Shown here: one piece after another, positions 33,014-40,626 of the stretch
How positions within the stretch are numbered: position 1 is the stretch's first letter
Layout of the letters: each line of letters begins with the position of its first letter
NCBI GenBank assembly: GCA_038216175.1
Contig: JBBQQG010000008.1
Span: forward strand, 1 to 45,521
Origin: JBBQQG01 sp038216175
GTDB lineage: Bacteria > Patescibacteriota > Saccharimonadia > Saccharimonadales > OMJO01
Length of the DNA: 45,521 nucleotides
Direction: 5' to 3'
The notes under the pieces: generated by a model
What the model was told of the DNA's origin: nothing
Databases searched by the model: none
The model's input: the letters and a program-made list of their open reading frames with translations, nothing else
Position numbers and translations under genes: made by a program

Positions 33014-33517
33014 ATGCTCCATATTATTTGGTTCATACTTTGGACTATTGGTATTTTAAGTTTTATAACTTTTACTTTTGTCATATTTTTTGGGGCTCCT
33101 TTCCTTCCGACACTAAAACAGCAAGTGCCATTAGCTCTAGATATGATTGATTTAAAGTCTGGCCAAACTCTTCTGGAGCTTGGTAGCGGTGATGGCAGGG
33201 TACTAATAGAAGCAGCTAAAAGAGGATTATTTGCCGTTGGGTATGAACTAAATCCTGTTTTGGTCATATATTCGAAAATTAAATCTAGAAAATATAAAAA
33301 GCAGATCAAAATTATTTGGGGCAATTATTGGATAGAGAAATGGCCACCTGTCGATGGAATATTTGTGTTTCTATTGCAACCTTATATGGAAAAACTAAAT
33401 AATAAAGTCTCAAATAGTGATTTAAAACCGATAAAGCTTATTAGTTTTGCATTTAACATCGAAAGCAGACAACCTGTAAAAACTCGAAAAGGTCTATATT
33501 TGTATAGCTATAAATAA
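33014..33517 (+). CDS. Membrane-tethered SAM methyltransferase, FAM173/ATPSC-KMT-like
   Basis: 167 residues. One N-terminal membrane helix (about 4-28) precedes a small class I methyltransferase fold: LLELGSGDGRVLIEAAKRGLFAVGYELNP is the SAM-binding glycine loop plus acidic residue, and the following VLVIYSKIKSRKYKKQIKIIWGNYW matches the FAM173 family layout. Eukaryotic relatives methylate a lysine on the ATP synthase c subunit or another mitochondrial protein; the bacterial target is unknown. It starts 6 bases after xseB and is probably read from the same mRNA. Confidence 0.72.
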   Translation: MLHIIWFILWTIGILSFITFTFVIFFGAPFLPTLKQQVPLALDMIDLKSGQTLLELGSGDGRVLIEAAKRGLFAVGYELNPVLVIYSKIKSRKYKKQIKIIWGNYWIEKWPPVDGIFVFLLQPYMEKLNNKVSNSDLKPIKLISFAFNIESRQPVKTRKGLYLYSYK

Positions 33518-33530
33518 AGTATTTAACTTG

Positions 33531-33539
33531 TGTTAACAT
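33531..33539 (+). promoter_or_regulatory. Extended -10 before 33547 gene
   Basis: TGT plus TAACAT (33534-33539), ending 7 bases before the ATG. Confidence 0.45.
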
Positions 33540-33546
33540 TAGCAAT

Positions 33547-34248
33547 ATGCAACCTAACTTTCCTCAGCCACCTTTACCTCCCGGGCAGTCAAATTATCAG
33601 GTTAAGAAATCATTTAACAAACTAATAATACCTTTATTTTTGGTTTTTATTTTGTTTATTATTTCAGCTGGATTCGGGTACTGGGCTTATTCAAATATGC
33701 TGGATTACAAAAATAACGTAGATAAGAAAATTTCTGTTGCGTCCGAACAAACCAAGCAGACTACTATTAGTGAAAAAGACAAAGAATTTATTGAAAAAGA
33801 GAAAAATCCGCTTAAGACATATAAAGGTCCGGAGACGTATGGCGGTGTCTCGGTTTCATATCCAAAGACTTGGAGTGCTTATGTTAGTGAGCTTGGGGGT
33901 GGATCGTTGCCAGTTGACGGATATTTTCATCCTGGTTTTGTGCCCTCACTGCAATCAACTACAGCTTTTGCGCTAAGAGTGCAAATCAGTAATCAACCAT
34001 ATGATTCTGAACTAAACCAATATGCCTCAAAGGTGAGAATTGGGAAGCTATCAGTTTCACCGTACCGAGCTAAAAAAGTACCAGGCGTTCTAGGTTCTAG
34101 AGTCGAAGGCGAAATTACTACTGGACAATATGATACTAAAATTTTGCTTCCTTTAAGAGATAAGACCTTAGAAATTTGGACTGAATCCAGAGAATTTGTT
34201 AATGATTTCGATAATATTGTTATGGCTAATCTTACTTTTTCTCCATAA
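33547..34248 (+). CDS. Membrane-anchored extracytoplasmic protein, unknown function
   Basis: 233 residues. A Pro/Gln-rich cytoplasmic start (NFPQPPLPPGQ), one membrane helix at about 28-50, a charged linker with Lys and Glu, then a beta-rich outer domain from about 90 on. GVSVSYPKTWSAY at its start is the kind of opening strand seen in PsbP/Mog1-fold domains, but I cannot confirm the fold. No cysteines or catalytic motif. Leaderless start predicted. Confidence 0.6.
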   Translation: MQPNFPQPPLPPGQSNYQVKKSFNKLIIPLFLVFILFIISAGFGYWAYSNMLDYKNNVDKKISVASEQTKQTTISEKDKEFIEKEKNPLKTYKGPETYGGVSVSYPKTWSAYVSELGGGSLPVDGYFHPGFVPSLQSTTAFALRVQISNQPYDSELNQYASKVRIGKLSVSPYRAKKVPGVLGSRVEGEITTGQYDTKILLPLRDKTLEIWTESREFVNDFDNIVMANLTFSP

Positions 34249-34275
34249 CTTAGAAAACTTATCTGTGTACATCAG

Positions 34276-34305
34276 TTGAATGAATTAGTTAAGTTCGAGT
34301 ATACT
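34276..34305 (+). promoter_or_regulatory. Promoter of the degenerate kinase/pseudo-receiver genes
   Basis: TTGAAT (34276-34281), 18 bases, TATACT (34300-34305). Transcript start near 34312 gives a leader of about 25 bases; GAGAGGG (34318-34324) is 12 bases before the GTG, a rather long spacing. Confidence 0.6.
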
Positions 34306-34336
34306 TACGATATAAAAGAGAGGGTCTTACTAGCCA

Positions 34337-35020
34337 GTGGAAGTTATAGGTTCTAGTCCGCACGATCGATTATTGTTAGCACTTGCTGAGCAGTTAAAGT
34401 TACCCGTATTGCAAATTGCACGTCGCGCCGAACTGCAGAATAATGACGATATTGCTTATACCGCAGATGTAGCGCTAAGACTTATTGATAGTTATATGCT
34501 AAGTATTATGCCCGATCAGATTGCTCTAGAATTAGAACCGGTATCAGTAGCGTCTGTACTTCAAGATTCAGCCCACCAACTGACTAAATTGTCCGAGCAA
34601 TATGGATGTGACTTGGAAGTTCAAATAAATGGAAAATATAGTCCAGTTATGGCAAACAGACGTAATTTAGAGGCAGCCTATATTGTGCTAGGTTATTCTA
34701 TAATCGAGGCACAGACGGTATGTGAAACTAGACCTAGAGTCGTTTTAAATGCTCATAAAAGCTCAGCTGGTTTGGTTGCAGGAATATTCGGTACACAACA
34801 AGGTTTAACTAGTGATATTTTTCGCCGGGCTCGTGCGCTATACGGCAGTTCCAGGCAACCATTTACGACAGTAAGTGCCGCTACTGGAGCCGGCATATTT
34901 ATTGCTGATTCTCTAATGCAGACTATGGCATCGCCACTTAGAATTGCAAAATACAATAATTTAACAGGGCTCGCTTCAACATTAATTCCTAGCCACCAAT
35001 TAAAATTGAATGTCTCATAA
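34337..35020 (+). CDS. Degenerate histidine-kinase-like protein, phospho-His replaced by Glu
   Basis: 227 residues, soluble. Residues 10-60 look like a kinase dimerisation hairpin in which the H box (S-H-E-L-R-T-P-L) reads A17-E18-Q-L-K-L-P-V24, so the phospho-acceptor His is Glu18. Residues 70-225 resemble a HATPase_c fold (NLEAAYIVLGYSIIEAQ in the N-box position, ATGAGIFIADSLMQTM in the G-box position), but the N-box Asn pattern and GLGL are eroded. GTG start. It overlaps the next gene, a pseudo-receiver, by 11 bases. I infer a non-phosphorylating signalling or scaffold pair; confidence in the fold is moderate. Confidence 0.6.
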   Translation: MEVIGSSPHDRLLLALAEQLKLPVLQIARRAELQNNDDIAYTADVALRLIDSYMLSIMPDQIALELEPVSVASVLQDSAHQLTKLSEQYGCDLEVQINGKYSPVMANRRNLEAAYIVLGYSIIEAQTVCETRPRVVLNAHKSSAGLVAGIFGTQQGLTSDIFRRARALYGSSRQPFTTVSAATGAGIFIADSLMQTMASPLRIAKYNNLTGLASTLIPSHQLKLNVS

Positions 35021-35411
35021 TATATTACTAATAGAACCGGATCAAATATTGGCCAAGACCTATTTTCAATCGATTGAAAAACTAGGATTTAAAGTAACGC
35101 ATACTACCGGGGCCCAATCAGCTATATATTCGATGGACCAACAAACTCCTGACCTAGTGATTTTAGAAATGCAGCTTATTAAACATAGCGGTGTAGAATT
35201 TTTATATGAGATGCGATCTTATAAAGAATGGCAAAAGATACCGGTGCTTTTACATTCGTTTATACCGGTACAAAAAATTCATAAACTTCAAGATTCATTA
35301 TCCCAATTAAGTGTTAGTGGGTATCTTTATAAGCCGCAAACTAGCTTAAGTCAGTTAAATAATATGATATTAAGTTTAGTTTCGGTCAAAGAATTAAATT
35401 ATAAAGTCTGA
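35010..35411 (+). CDS. Pseudo-receiver domain protein, phospho-Asp replaced by Glu
   Basis: 133 residues, one receiver fold: ILLIEPDQILAKTYFQSIEKLGF, then PDLVILEMQL, IPVLLHSF and GYLYKPQ. The phospho-acceptor Asp is Glu53, the acidic pair E-D is E9-P-D11, S83 stands for Thr and K108 is kept. Glu in this position often mimics the phosphorylated state, so the protein may be locked on. Overlaps the degenerate kinase gene upstream and is followed at once by recO. Confidence 0.8.
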   Translation: MSHNILLIEPDQILAKTYFQSIEKLGFKVTHTTGAQSAIYSMDQQTPDLVILEMQLIKHSGVEFLYEMRSYKEWQKIPVLLHSFIPVQKIHKLQDSLSQLSVSGYLYKPQTSLSQLNNMILSLVSVKELNYKV

Positions 35412-36104
35412 ATGAAGCAAATTAACTCGTTAGGGATAGTCCTTAACCGTATTGATTACCAAGAGGCCGACAGAATAATAACGTTTTTAACTCCTGATAA
35501 TGGAAAAGTGAAAGTAATGGCACGCGGAGTCCGGAAAGTTAAATCTAAACTTGCCGGAGGGATAGAACTTTTTAGCGTAAGTCAGATTTCGTATATTCCT
35601 GGTCGAGGTGATATTTCAACTTTAATTTCCAGTCGATTATTAAATTATTTTAGCCACATAGTTAAAGATCTAAATAGAACATTATTAGCTTATGAACTGA
35701 TAAAAAACATAAATAAGCTGACCGAAGATGCAGTAGATACCGATTATTACAATTTATTAGTAAAAACACTCGATGGTCTAGATAACGATTTAATTTCGAA
35801 AGAAATCGTTGAGTTTTGGTTTACGATGCAACTACTGAGTATTTCTGGACATAAACCAAATTTAGAATTAGATGAGACCGGAGCAAAGCTAGCAGAAAAT
35901 AGAAACTATAAGTTTGATTTTGAAAGAATGGGATTAGTTAATAGTCCGAATGGTGAAGTAAGCTCAAATGATATAAAACTTCTGCGATATGCGATGGTTA
36001 CTTCGAGTCCCGATGTACTTGCTAATCTTAAAGGTAATAGCATAGATTTCAATAGTTCACTTACTATCGCAAAAATGCTTCAAAGACAAGTACTTCATGT
36101 CTAG
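35412..36104 (+). CDS. recO: DNA repair protein RecO, lacking the zinc cysteines
   Basis: 230 residues. RecO anneals single strands and loads RecA with RecR. The N-terminal OB fold is typical (LGIVLNRIDYQEADRIITFLTPDNGKVKVMARGVRKVKSKLAGGIELF). The middle and C-terminal helical part is present, but the Cys4 zinc finger normally near residue 150-170 is replaced by LELDETGAKLAENRNYKFDFERMGLV with no cysteine. ATG starts on the base after the pseudo-receiver stop (TGA ATG). Confidence 0.88.
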   Translation: MKQINSLGIVLNRIDYQEADRIITFLTPDNGKVKVMARGVRKVKSKLAGGIELFSVSQISYIPGRGDISTLISSRLLNYFSHIVKDLNRTLLAYELIKNINKLTEDAVDTDYYNLLVKTLDGLDNDLISKEIVEFWFTMQLLSISGHKPNLELDETGAKLAENRNYKFDFERMGLVNSPNGEVSSNDIKLLRYAMVTSSPDVLANLKGNSIDFNSSLTIAKMLQRQVLHV

Positions 36105-36161
36105 CCATTTGACTAGCTGTACTTAGTGTGATTAATTAATAAACCACGGAGCAATATTATC

Positions 36162-36170
36162 TGATAGTAT
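36162..36170 (+). promoter_or_regulatory. Extended -10 before the sigma factor gene
   Basis: TGA plus TAGTAT (36165-36170). An ATG at 36180 follows after 9 bases, the same arrangement as other leaderless genes here, but that ATG is out of frame with the sigma reading frame. Confidence 0.5.
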
Positions 36171-36179
36171 AACTGAATT

Positions 36180-37236
36180 ATGGAGTAATTTTATCGAAGA
36201 TTTTTCGAGAGTCACGGAGCAAACAATAAATCCTAGGCAATCGGAGAAAGGTCCGTCAACGTCCGATCTCGAAAATATCAATATATATTTATCGCAAATA
36301 AGAGAACAGACCGATCTTTTAACTAAAGACGACGAAATTGAATTAGGCCAAAAAATGGAGTTGGCTGAAGAGGCGCGTACACTTCTTGATGCTCACTTAG
36401 TTTTATCTGGATTATCAAGCATAATTGGACAAAATATATTTTCATTAGAAGATTCTCAAAAAACCGAGTTGTCTGAAAAAATTAAAGACGGCGAGAGAGC
36501 TAAAACTAGATTTATCGTGTCCAACACTCGGCTTGTACATAATATTGCTAAGAGAAATCAGGGCAGAGGACTTGAATTATTAGATCTAATTCAAGAGGGT
36601 AATATTGGTTTGATTAGAGCTGTAGAAAAATTTGATTATCATAAGAACTTTAAATTTAGTACATACGCTACTTGGTGGATTAGAAAAAGTATAAACAAAG
36701 GAGTGGCGAACAATTCTCGAAATATAAGAATTCCAGAAGGGCAGTTTGTTTTTTCTAGTAATATTTTAAAATTATCAAATGATATGTATGCGCAATTGGG
36801 ACGATTTCCAACTCATGAAGAAATAGCATTTAAAGCTGAAACAACAGTTGAAATAGTTAAACAAGCGCTATTCGACATTCAGGATACATTATCATTGGAT
36901 CAGCCTTTTGGAAAAGATGGCAGTTCAACTTTATCGGACCTGGCGGCAGATGATCAAAATGCATCTCCGGAAGACTTAGCTGTCGAGTCATTAAATTTAC
37001 GCCAAGTAAAGAGTGAAGTAATAAGATTGATCGAAAAAGTAAATTTATCTGCGCGCGACAAATCAATTATTATTTCAATTTATGATTTAAACGGCGATGG
37101 AGCCAAAAGCCATGAAGTATTAGCAAATAAATTCAATCTTCGAGTAGAATCGATTAAGGAAATAGAAAAGAAAGCAATTAGAAGACTGCTTGTTGAAAGC
37201 AAGAAGAGACATCAGCTTGAAACTGCAAGCAATTAA
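36180..37236 (+). CDS. Sigma-70 family factor with a shifted or non-AUG start
   Basis: From 36187 to the stop the frame is open and reads as sigma regions 1.2 (LENINIYLSQIREQTDLLTKDDEIEL), 2.1-2.4 (FIVSNTRLVHNIAKRNQGRGLELLDLIQEGNIGLIRAVEKFDYHKNFKFSTYATWWIRKSINK, split over 95-160), 3 and 4.2 (HEVLANKFNLRVESIKEIEKKAIRRLL). The first in-frame ATG (36355) would cut off region 1.2, and no ATG, GTG or TTG lies in frame between the upstream stop (36133-36135) and it. ATG 36180 is in the leaderless position but reads ATG-GAG-TAA; a +1 shift there gives MENFIEDF and about 351 residues. GGAG at 36182-36185 also sits 7 bases before an in-frame ATC (36193). RNIRIPEG instead of RTIRIPVH and the weak 4.2 suggest a divergent or secondary sigma. 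Confidence 0.82.
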
Positions 37237-37260
37237 ACGCCAATAATACTTAATTTAAGT

Positions 37261-37266
37261 TATAAT
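37261..37266 (+). promoter_or_regulatory. -10 box that decides the glyS start
   Basis: TATAAT (37261-37266) contains the A and T of an upstream in-frame ATG (37265), so that ATG cannot be in the transcript. The second ATG, 37274, begins 7 bases after the box. Confidence 0.65.
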
Positions 37267-37273
37267 GTGCGAG

Positions 37274-38620
37274 ATGAGTAAAGTTAAACTAGAAGACATT
37301 GTAAGCCTAGCAAAACGACGTGGTTTCGTTTTTCAGTCTAGTGAAATTTATGGTGGACTAGCAGGATTTTATGATTATGGACCACTTGGTGTCGAGCTTG
37401 TAAATAATATCAAGCGAGAATGGTGGACGGCCATGGTTCACCACCATGATAATATTTTTGGATTAGATTCTGCCATTATTCAAAATCCAAAACTATGGGA
37501 TGCAAGCGGTCACGTGGCAGGATTTACTGATCCTTTAGTTGATTGCAAAAACTGCGGCGCTCGGCATAGAGCTGATCATCTCGCTGGAAAAGATTCGAGT
37601 GACTTAAATGAATTGACTAATCTATTAAAAGACACGGCTTGCCCAAATTGCGGTAAAAAGACTCTCACAGAACCACGATTTTACAATATGATGATGAAAA
37701 CATGGATAGGTCCTGTCGAAGATGAGTCTTCTGTAGCTTATTTAAGACCTGAAACTGCAGGACCAATGTTTACTAATTATGAAAATGTAAGGGAAACTAT
37801 GCGTGCTAAACTGCCATTTGGAATTGCGCAAATAGGTAAAGCTTTTAGGAATGAAATATCACCTCGCGATTTTATTTTCCGAGTTCGTGAATTAGAGCAG
37901 ATGGAGATGCAGTACTTTATAAATCCTGATGATCAAGAAAAAGAATATGAAAAGTGGAGAAAATTCGCATGGGATTTTCTAATTAACAAATTAGGTTTTG
38001 ATGAGCAGCATTTAAAATGGCATGAGCACGGCAAAGATGAAAGAGCTCACTATGCTAAGGCAGCCCATGATATTTACTTTGATTTCCCACAGGGGTTTAA
38101 AGAACTTTGGGGTACGCATAACCGGACTGATTTTGACTTGAATAATCATATAAAAGCTAGCGGTAAAGATCTTCAATACTTTGATGACGAATCTTCGAAA
38201 AGGTTTACTCCATATGTAATTGAATCGTCAGTCGGAGTTGGCCGTCTGCTGATGGCTGTACTTACATTTGCGTATTCTGAGGATACACAAAATGGCGAGA
38301 AGAGAGTATATCTTAAATTACCTGCAAACTTAGCACCAGTTAAAGCATCAGTCAGTCCGCTGCTTAAGAATAAGCCTGAACTAGTGTCAAAAGCTCGTGA
38401 TGTACTTCAGATCCTTAAAAAAGATATTGGAACTGTAATGTGGGATGATAACGGAAACATTGGTAAGAGATATAGACGTCAAGATGAAATTGGTACTCCT
38501 TATTGTATAGTTATAGATTTTGATACGCTAGAAGACGACACCGTTACTGTTAGAAATCGAGACACTACCCAGCAATCACGCATTAAAATAGATAAATTAA
38601 TAAGCTCGTTATCTTTTTAA
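37274..38620 (+). CDS. glyS: Glycyl-tRNA synthetase, single-chain alpha2 type
   Basis: 448 residues from ATG 37274 (MSKVKLEDIVSLAKRRGF). Class II synthetase of the archaeal/eukaryotic/Thermus type, not the alpha-beta bacterial type. Motif 1 region SSEIYGGLAGFYDYGPLGVELVNNIK, a CxxC...CxxC zinc site (CKNCGARH, then ACPNCGKKT), PRFYNMMMKTWIGP, YLRPETAGPMF, motif 2 QIGKAFRNEISPRDFIFRVRE, and motif 3 ESSVGVGRLLMA; a C-terminal anticodon domain follows. A start at 37265 would lie inside the -10 box. Confidence 0.96.
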   Translation: MSKVKLEDIVSLAKRRGFVFQSSEIYGGLAGFYDYGPLGVELVNNIKREWWTAMVHHHDNIFGLDSAIIQNPKLWDASGHVAGFTDPLVDCKNCGARHRADHLAGKDSSDLNELTNLLKDTACPNCGKKTLTEPRFYNMMMKTWIGPVEDESSVAYLRPETAGPMFTNYENVRETMRAKLPFGIAQIGKAFRNEISPRDFIFRVRELEQMEMQYFINPDDQEKEYEKWRKFAWDFLINKLGFDEQHLKWHEHGKDERAHYAKAAHDIYFDFPQGFKELWGTHNRTDFDLNNHIKASGKDLQYFDDESSKRFTPYVIESSVGVGRLLMAVLTFAYSEDTQNGEKRVYLKLPANLAPVKASVSPLLKNKPELVSKARDVLQILKKDIGTVMWDDNGNIGKRYRRQDEIGTPYCIVIDFDTLEDDTVTVRNRDTTQQSRIKIDKLISSLSF

Positions 38621-38653
38621 AAGGTTTGATTAACCAAGACATGGTGTTTTTGA

Positions 38654-38662
38654 TGTTAGACT
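38654..38662 (+). promoter_or_regulatory. Extended -10 before the tyrA-like gene
   Basis: TGT plus TAGACT (38657-38662), ending 7 bases before the ATG. Confidence 0.45.
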
Positions 38663-38669
38663 ATTAATA

Positions 38670-39389
38670 ATGATTTCGGTAGGTATTATAGGATACGGTA
38701 GTTTTGGAAGTTTTTTAGTTGATAAATTATCTAATACGTTAAAAGTTTCAGTCTTCAGCAGAAGAATGAAAGTTGGTACCCAAAATTTTTGTACGTTTGA
38801 TGAAGTAGCAAATTGCGATTATCTAATTTTATCAATTCCACTCAGTGCATATGAAGAAAATCTTATAAAGTTGAAGTCGTTAATAAACAAGAGCACAGTA
38901 ATTGTCGACATATGTTCTGTAAAGGTAAAACCTGTAAATATTATTAAAAATATATTACCTAATCAACCTTTAGTAGCGACGCATCCCTTATTCGGGCCGG
39001 AAACAGCAAGTGATTCTCTCGACGGGAAAGTATTAGTTATATGTAGCGAAGTATCAAATTCGAAACATGCAAAAATTATAGAAAAATATAGCAAAAGTAT
39101 TGGGCTCAAAGTTGTAAATATAAGTGCCGAAGAACACGATAAAGAAATGGCAAAAATACATGCGCTTACTTTTTTTATTTCAAAAAGCTTAAACGAGTTT
39201 GGAATAAAATCATATAATTTGAGTACACCATCATATAACAGAATGTTAAGCCTGTCCGAATTAGATAATCATCATAGTACTGAGCTATTTAATACAATTC
39301 AAAATGGCAATCCTTACGCCCAGAAAACCCGAGCTGATTTTCTAAAACTAATTAACAATTTGGATTCTAGAATTAGAAATAATAACTAA
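38670..39389 (+). CDS. TyrA-like prephenate/arogenate dehydrogenase, orphan
   Basis: 239 residues. The N-terminal Rossmann fold opens ISVGIIGYGSFGSFLV (GxGxxG), then YLILSIPLSAYE, VDICSVKVKP and the family mark THPLFGPETA; the helical part carries the HALTFFISKSL segment. Family enzymes oxidise prephenate or arogenate on the way to tyrosine. No other aromatic amino-acid gene is near, and the protein is shorter than usual (about 280), so substrate is uncertain; it may act on another beta-hydroxy/keto acid. Confidence 0.75.
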   Translation: MISVGIIGYGSFGSFLVDKLSNTLKVSVFSRRMKVGTQNFCTFDEVANCDYLILSIPLSAYEENLIKLKSLINKSTVIVDICSVKVKPVNIIKNILPNQPLVATHPLFGPETASDSLDGKVLVICSEVSNSKHAKIIEKYSKSIGLKVVNISAEEHDKEMAKIHALTFFISKSLNEFGIKSYNLSTPSYNRMLSLSELDNHHSTELFNTIQNGNPYAQKTRADFLKLINNLDSRIRNNN

Positions 39390-39459
39390 ATTTAGGTGAT
39401 ATATTATAAAAATGTATTCGGAAGTTTATTTATAATATAAATTATATAAGAAGTAGAAT

Positions 39460-40032
39460 ATGAAAAAATTAGAACGAATACAATTTGGTAATCCAATTTT
39501 ACGAAAAATAGCCCGACAACTTTCAGCAAAAGAAATAAAGTCTAGAGCTATACAAAAGCTAATAGTAGAAATGAAATATGCGTTAAACTCAAATAAGTAT
39601 GGCGTTGGTTTAGCCGCACCTCAAGTCGGACATTCTGTTGCCCTCAGTGTACTAAGTACAAAACCTACGCCTTCAAGACCGGACAATATAATGTTTGAAA
39701 AGGTAATAATTAATCCAAAAATAATCAAGTATATTGGGAAGACAAAACCAATGTGGGAAGGTTGTATTAGTATGGGTTCTATCCATTCTCCGATTTTTGC
39801 ACAAGTCCAACGTTTCCCAAAAATAATAGTCCAGTATTTTGATGAAAATGCAGACTTCCATGAAGAGACTCACGACACACTTATCTCACATCTAATGCAG
39901 CACGAAATTGATCATTTAGAGGGTATACTGTTTGTAGATAAAGTTGAGGATACGCAAAGCTATATGAACTTGAGTGAATATAAGAAAAGAATAGTTAAAG
40001 AAAGAATGCGAAATGCCACAAAGTCAAAATAA
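39460..40032 (+). CDS. def: Peptide deformylase
   Basis: 190 residues. Removes the formyl group from new N termini. The three metal motifs are present: GVGLAAPQVG, WEGCISMG (EGCxS, Cys ligand) and QHEIDHLEGILF (HExxH). Leader is uncertain; TATAAT at 39431-39436 would give about 16 untranslated bases. The 3' end overlaps the next gene by 20 bases. Confidence 0.95.
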   Translation: MKKLERIQFGNPILRKIARQLSAKEIKSRAIQKLIVEMKYALNSNKYGVGLAAPQVGHSVALSVLSTKPTPSRPDNIMFEKVIINPKIIKYIGKTKPMWEGCISMGSIHSPIFAQVQRFPKIIVQYFDENADFHEETHDTLISHLMQHEIDHLEGILFVDKVEDTQSYMNLSEYKKRIVKERMRNATKSK

Positions 40033-40576
40033 ACCAAACGTATTTGCTTTTATTGATAGCCAGAATTTAAACTTAGGTGTCCAGAAAATGGGTTGGAAAT
40101 TAGATTGGCGTAAATTTAGGCAACATTTAGCCAATCAATATAATGTATCAAAAGCATATATGTTTATCGGTCATCTACCGGAATTTGAAGATATGTATGT
40201 TCATATGCATGAACTTGGATATTTAGTAGTGTTAAAACCTACATCAGATATGAGTAAGATACATCCTGAAATTAAAACAGATGTAAATTCAAAAGACACT
40301 GATAAGCCAGAAGAAAAGAAACCAATTAAAGGTAACATCGATGCGGAACTTGTACTTTGGGCAATGAAGGAAGTCAATAATTATGAAAAAGCTATTATAG
40401 TTTCAGGCGATGGAGATTTTTATTGCTTAGCTGAATATCTAGAAGAAATTGGCAAACTTGGCAGTATCATGACTCCTAATTGGCAATATTCTAGTTTACT
40501 AAAAAAGTATGAAGAAAAGATAGTTAGGATAGATATGCTGCGAAGACAGTTATCCTACAGATCTGTGAAGCGCTAA
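40013..40576 (+). CDS. NYN/PIN-like nuclease (LabA/DUF88 type)
   Basis: 187 residues. NYN fold with the acidic residues of a metal-dependent RNase: AFIDSQNLNLG at the start (first Asp), KGNIDAELVLWAM in the middle and IIVSGDGDFYCLAEYLEE (SGDGDF) near the end. A Lys/Glu/Asp-rich insert at about 80-105 is probably a loop. Likely acts on RNA, target unknown. Starts inside def (20-base overlap), so translation is coupled. Confidence 0.82.
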   Translation: MPQSQNKPNVFAFIDSQNLNLGVQKMGWKLDWRKFRQHLANQYNVSKAYMFIGHLPEFEDMYVHMHELGYLVVLKPTSDMSKIHPEIKTDVNSKDTDKPEEKKPIKGNIDAELVLWAMKEVNNYEKAIIVSGDGDFYCLAEYLEEIGKLGSIMTPNWQYSSLLKKYEEKIVRIDMLRRQLSYRSVKR

Positions 40577-40626
40577 TGTTGCGAAAGTTTAATTAAAATT
40601 ATTTATTAAAGTGGTCTATCAGCAAA

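Noticed and set aside
9099..36104. UGA recoded to an amino acid, as in some CPR lineages
   Set aside because: TGA ends lysS, prfB and the pseudo-receiver gene at the expected places, no family alignment needs an internal UGA, and RF2 is present.
36355..37236. Sigma factor beginning at ATG 36355
   Set aside because: It would remove conserved region 1.2, which is clearly encoded just upstream in the same open frame.
37265..37273. ATG 37265 as the glyS start
   Set aside because: It overlaps the TATAAT -10 box; the transcript should begin near ATG 37274.
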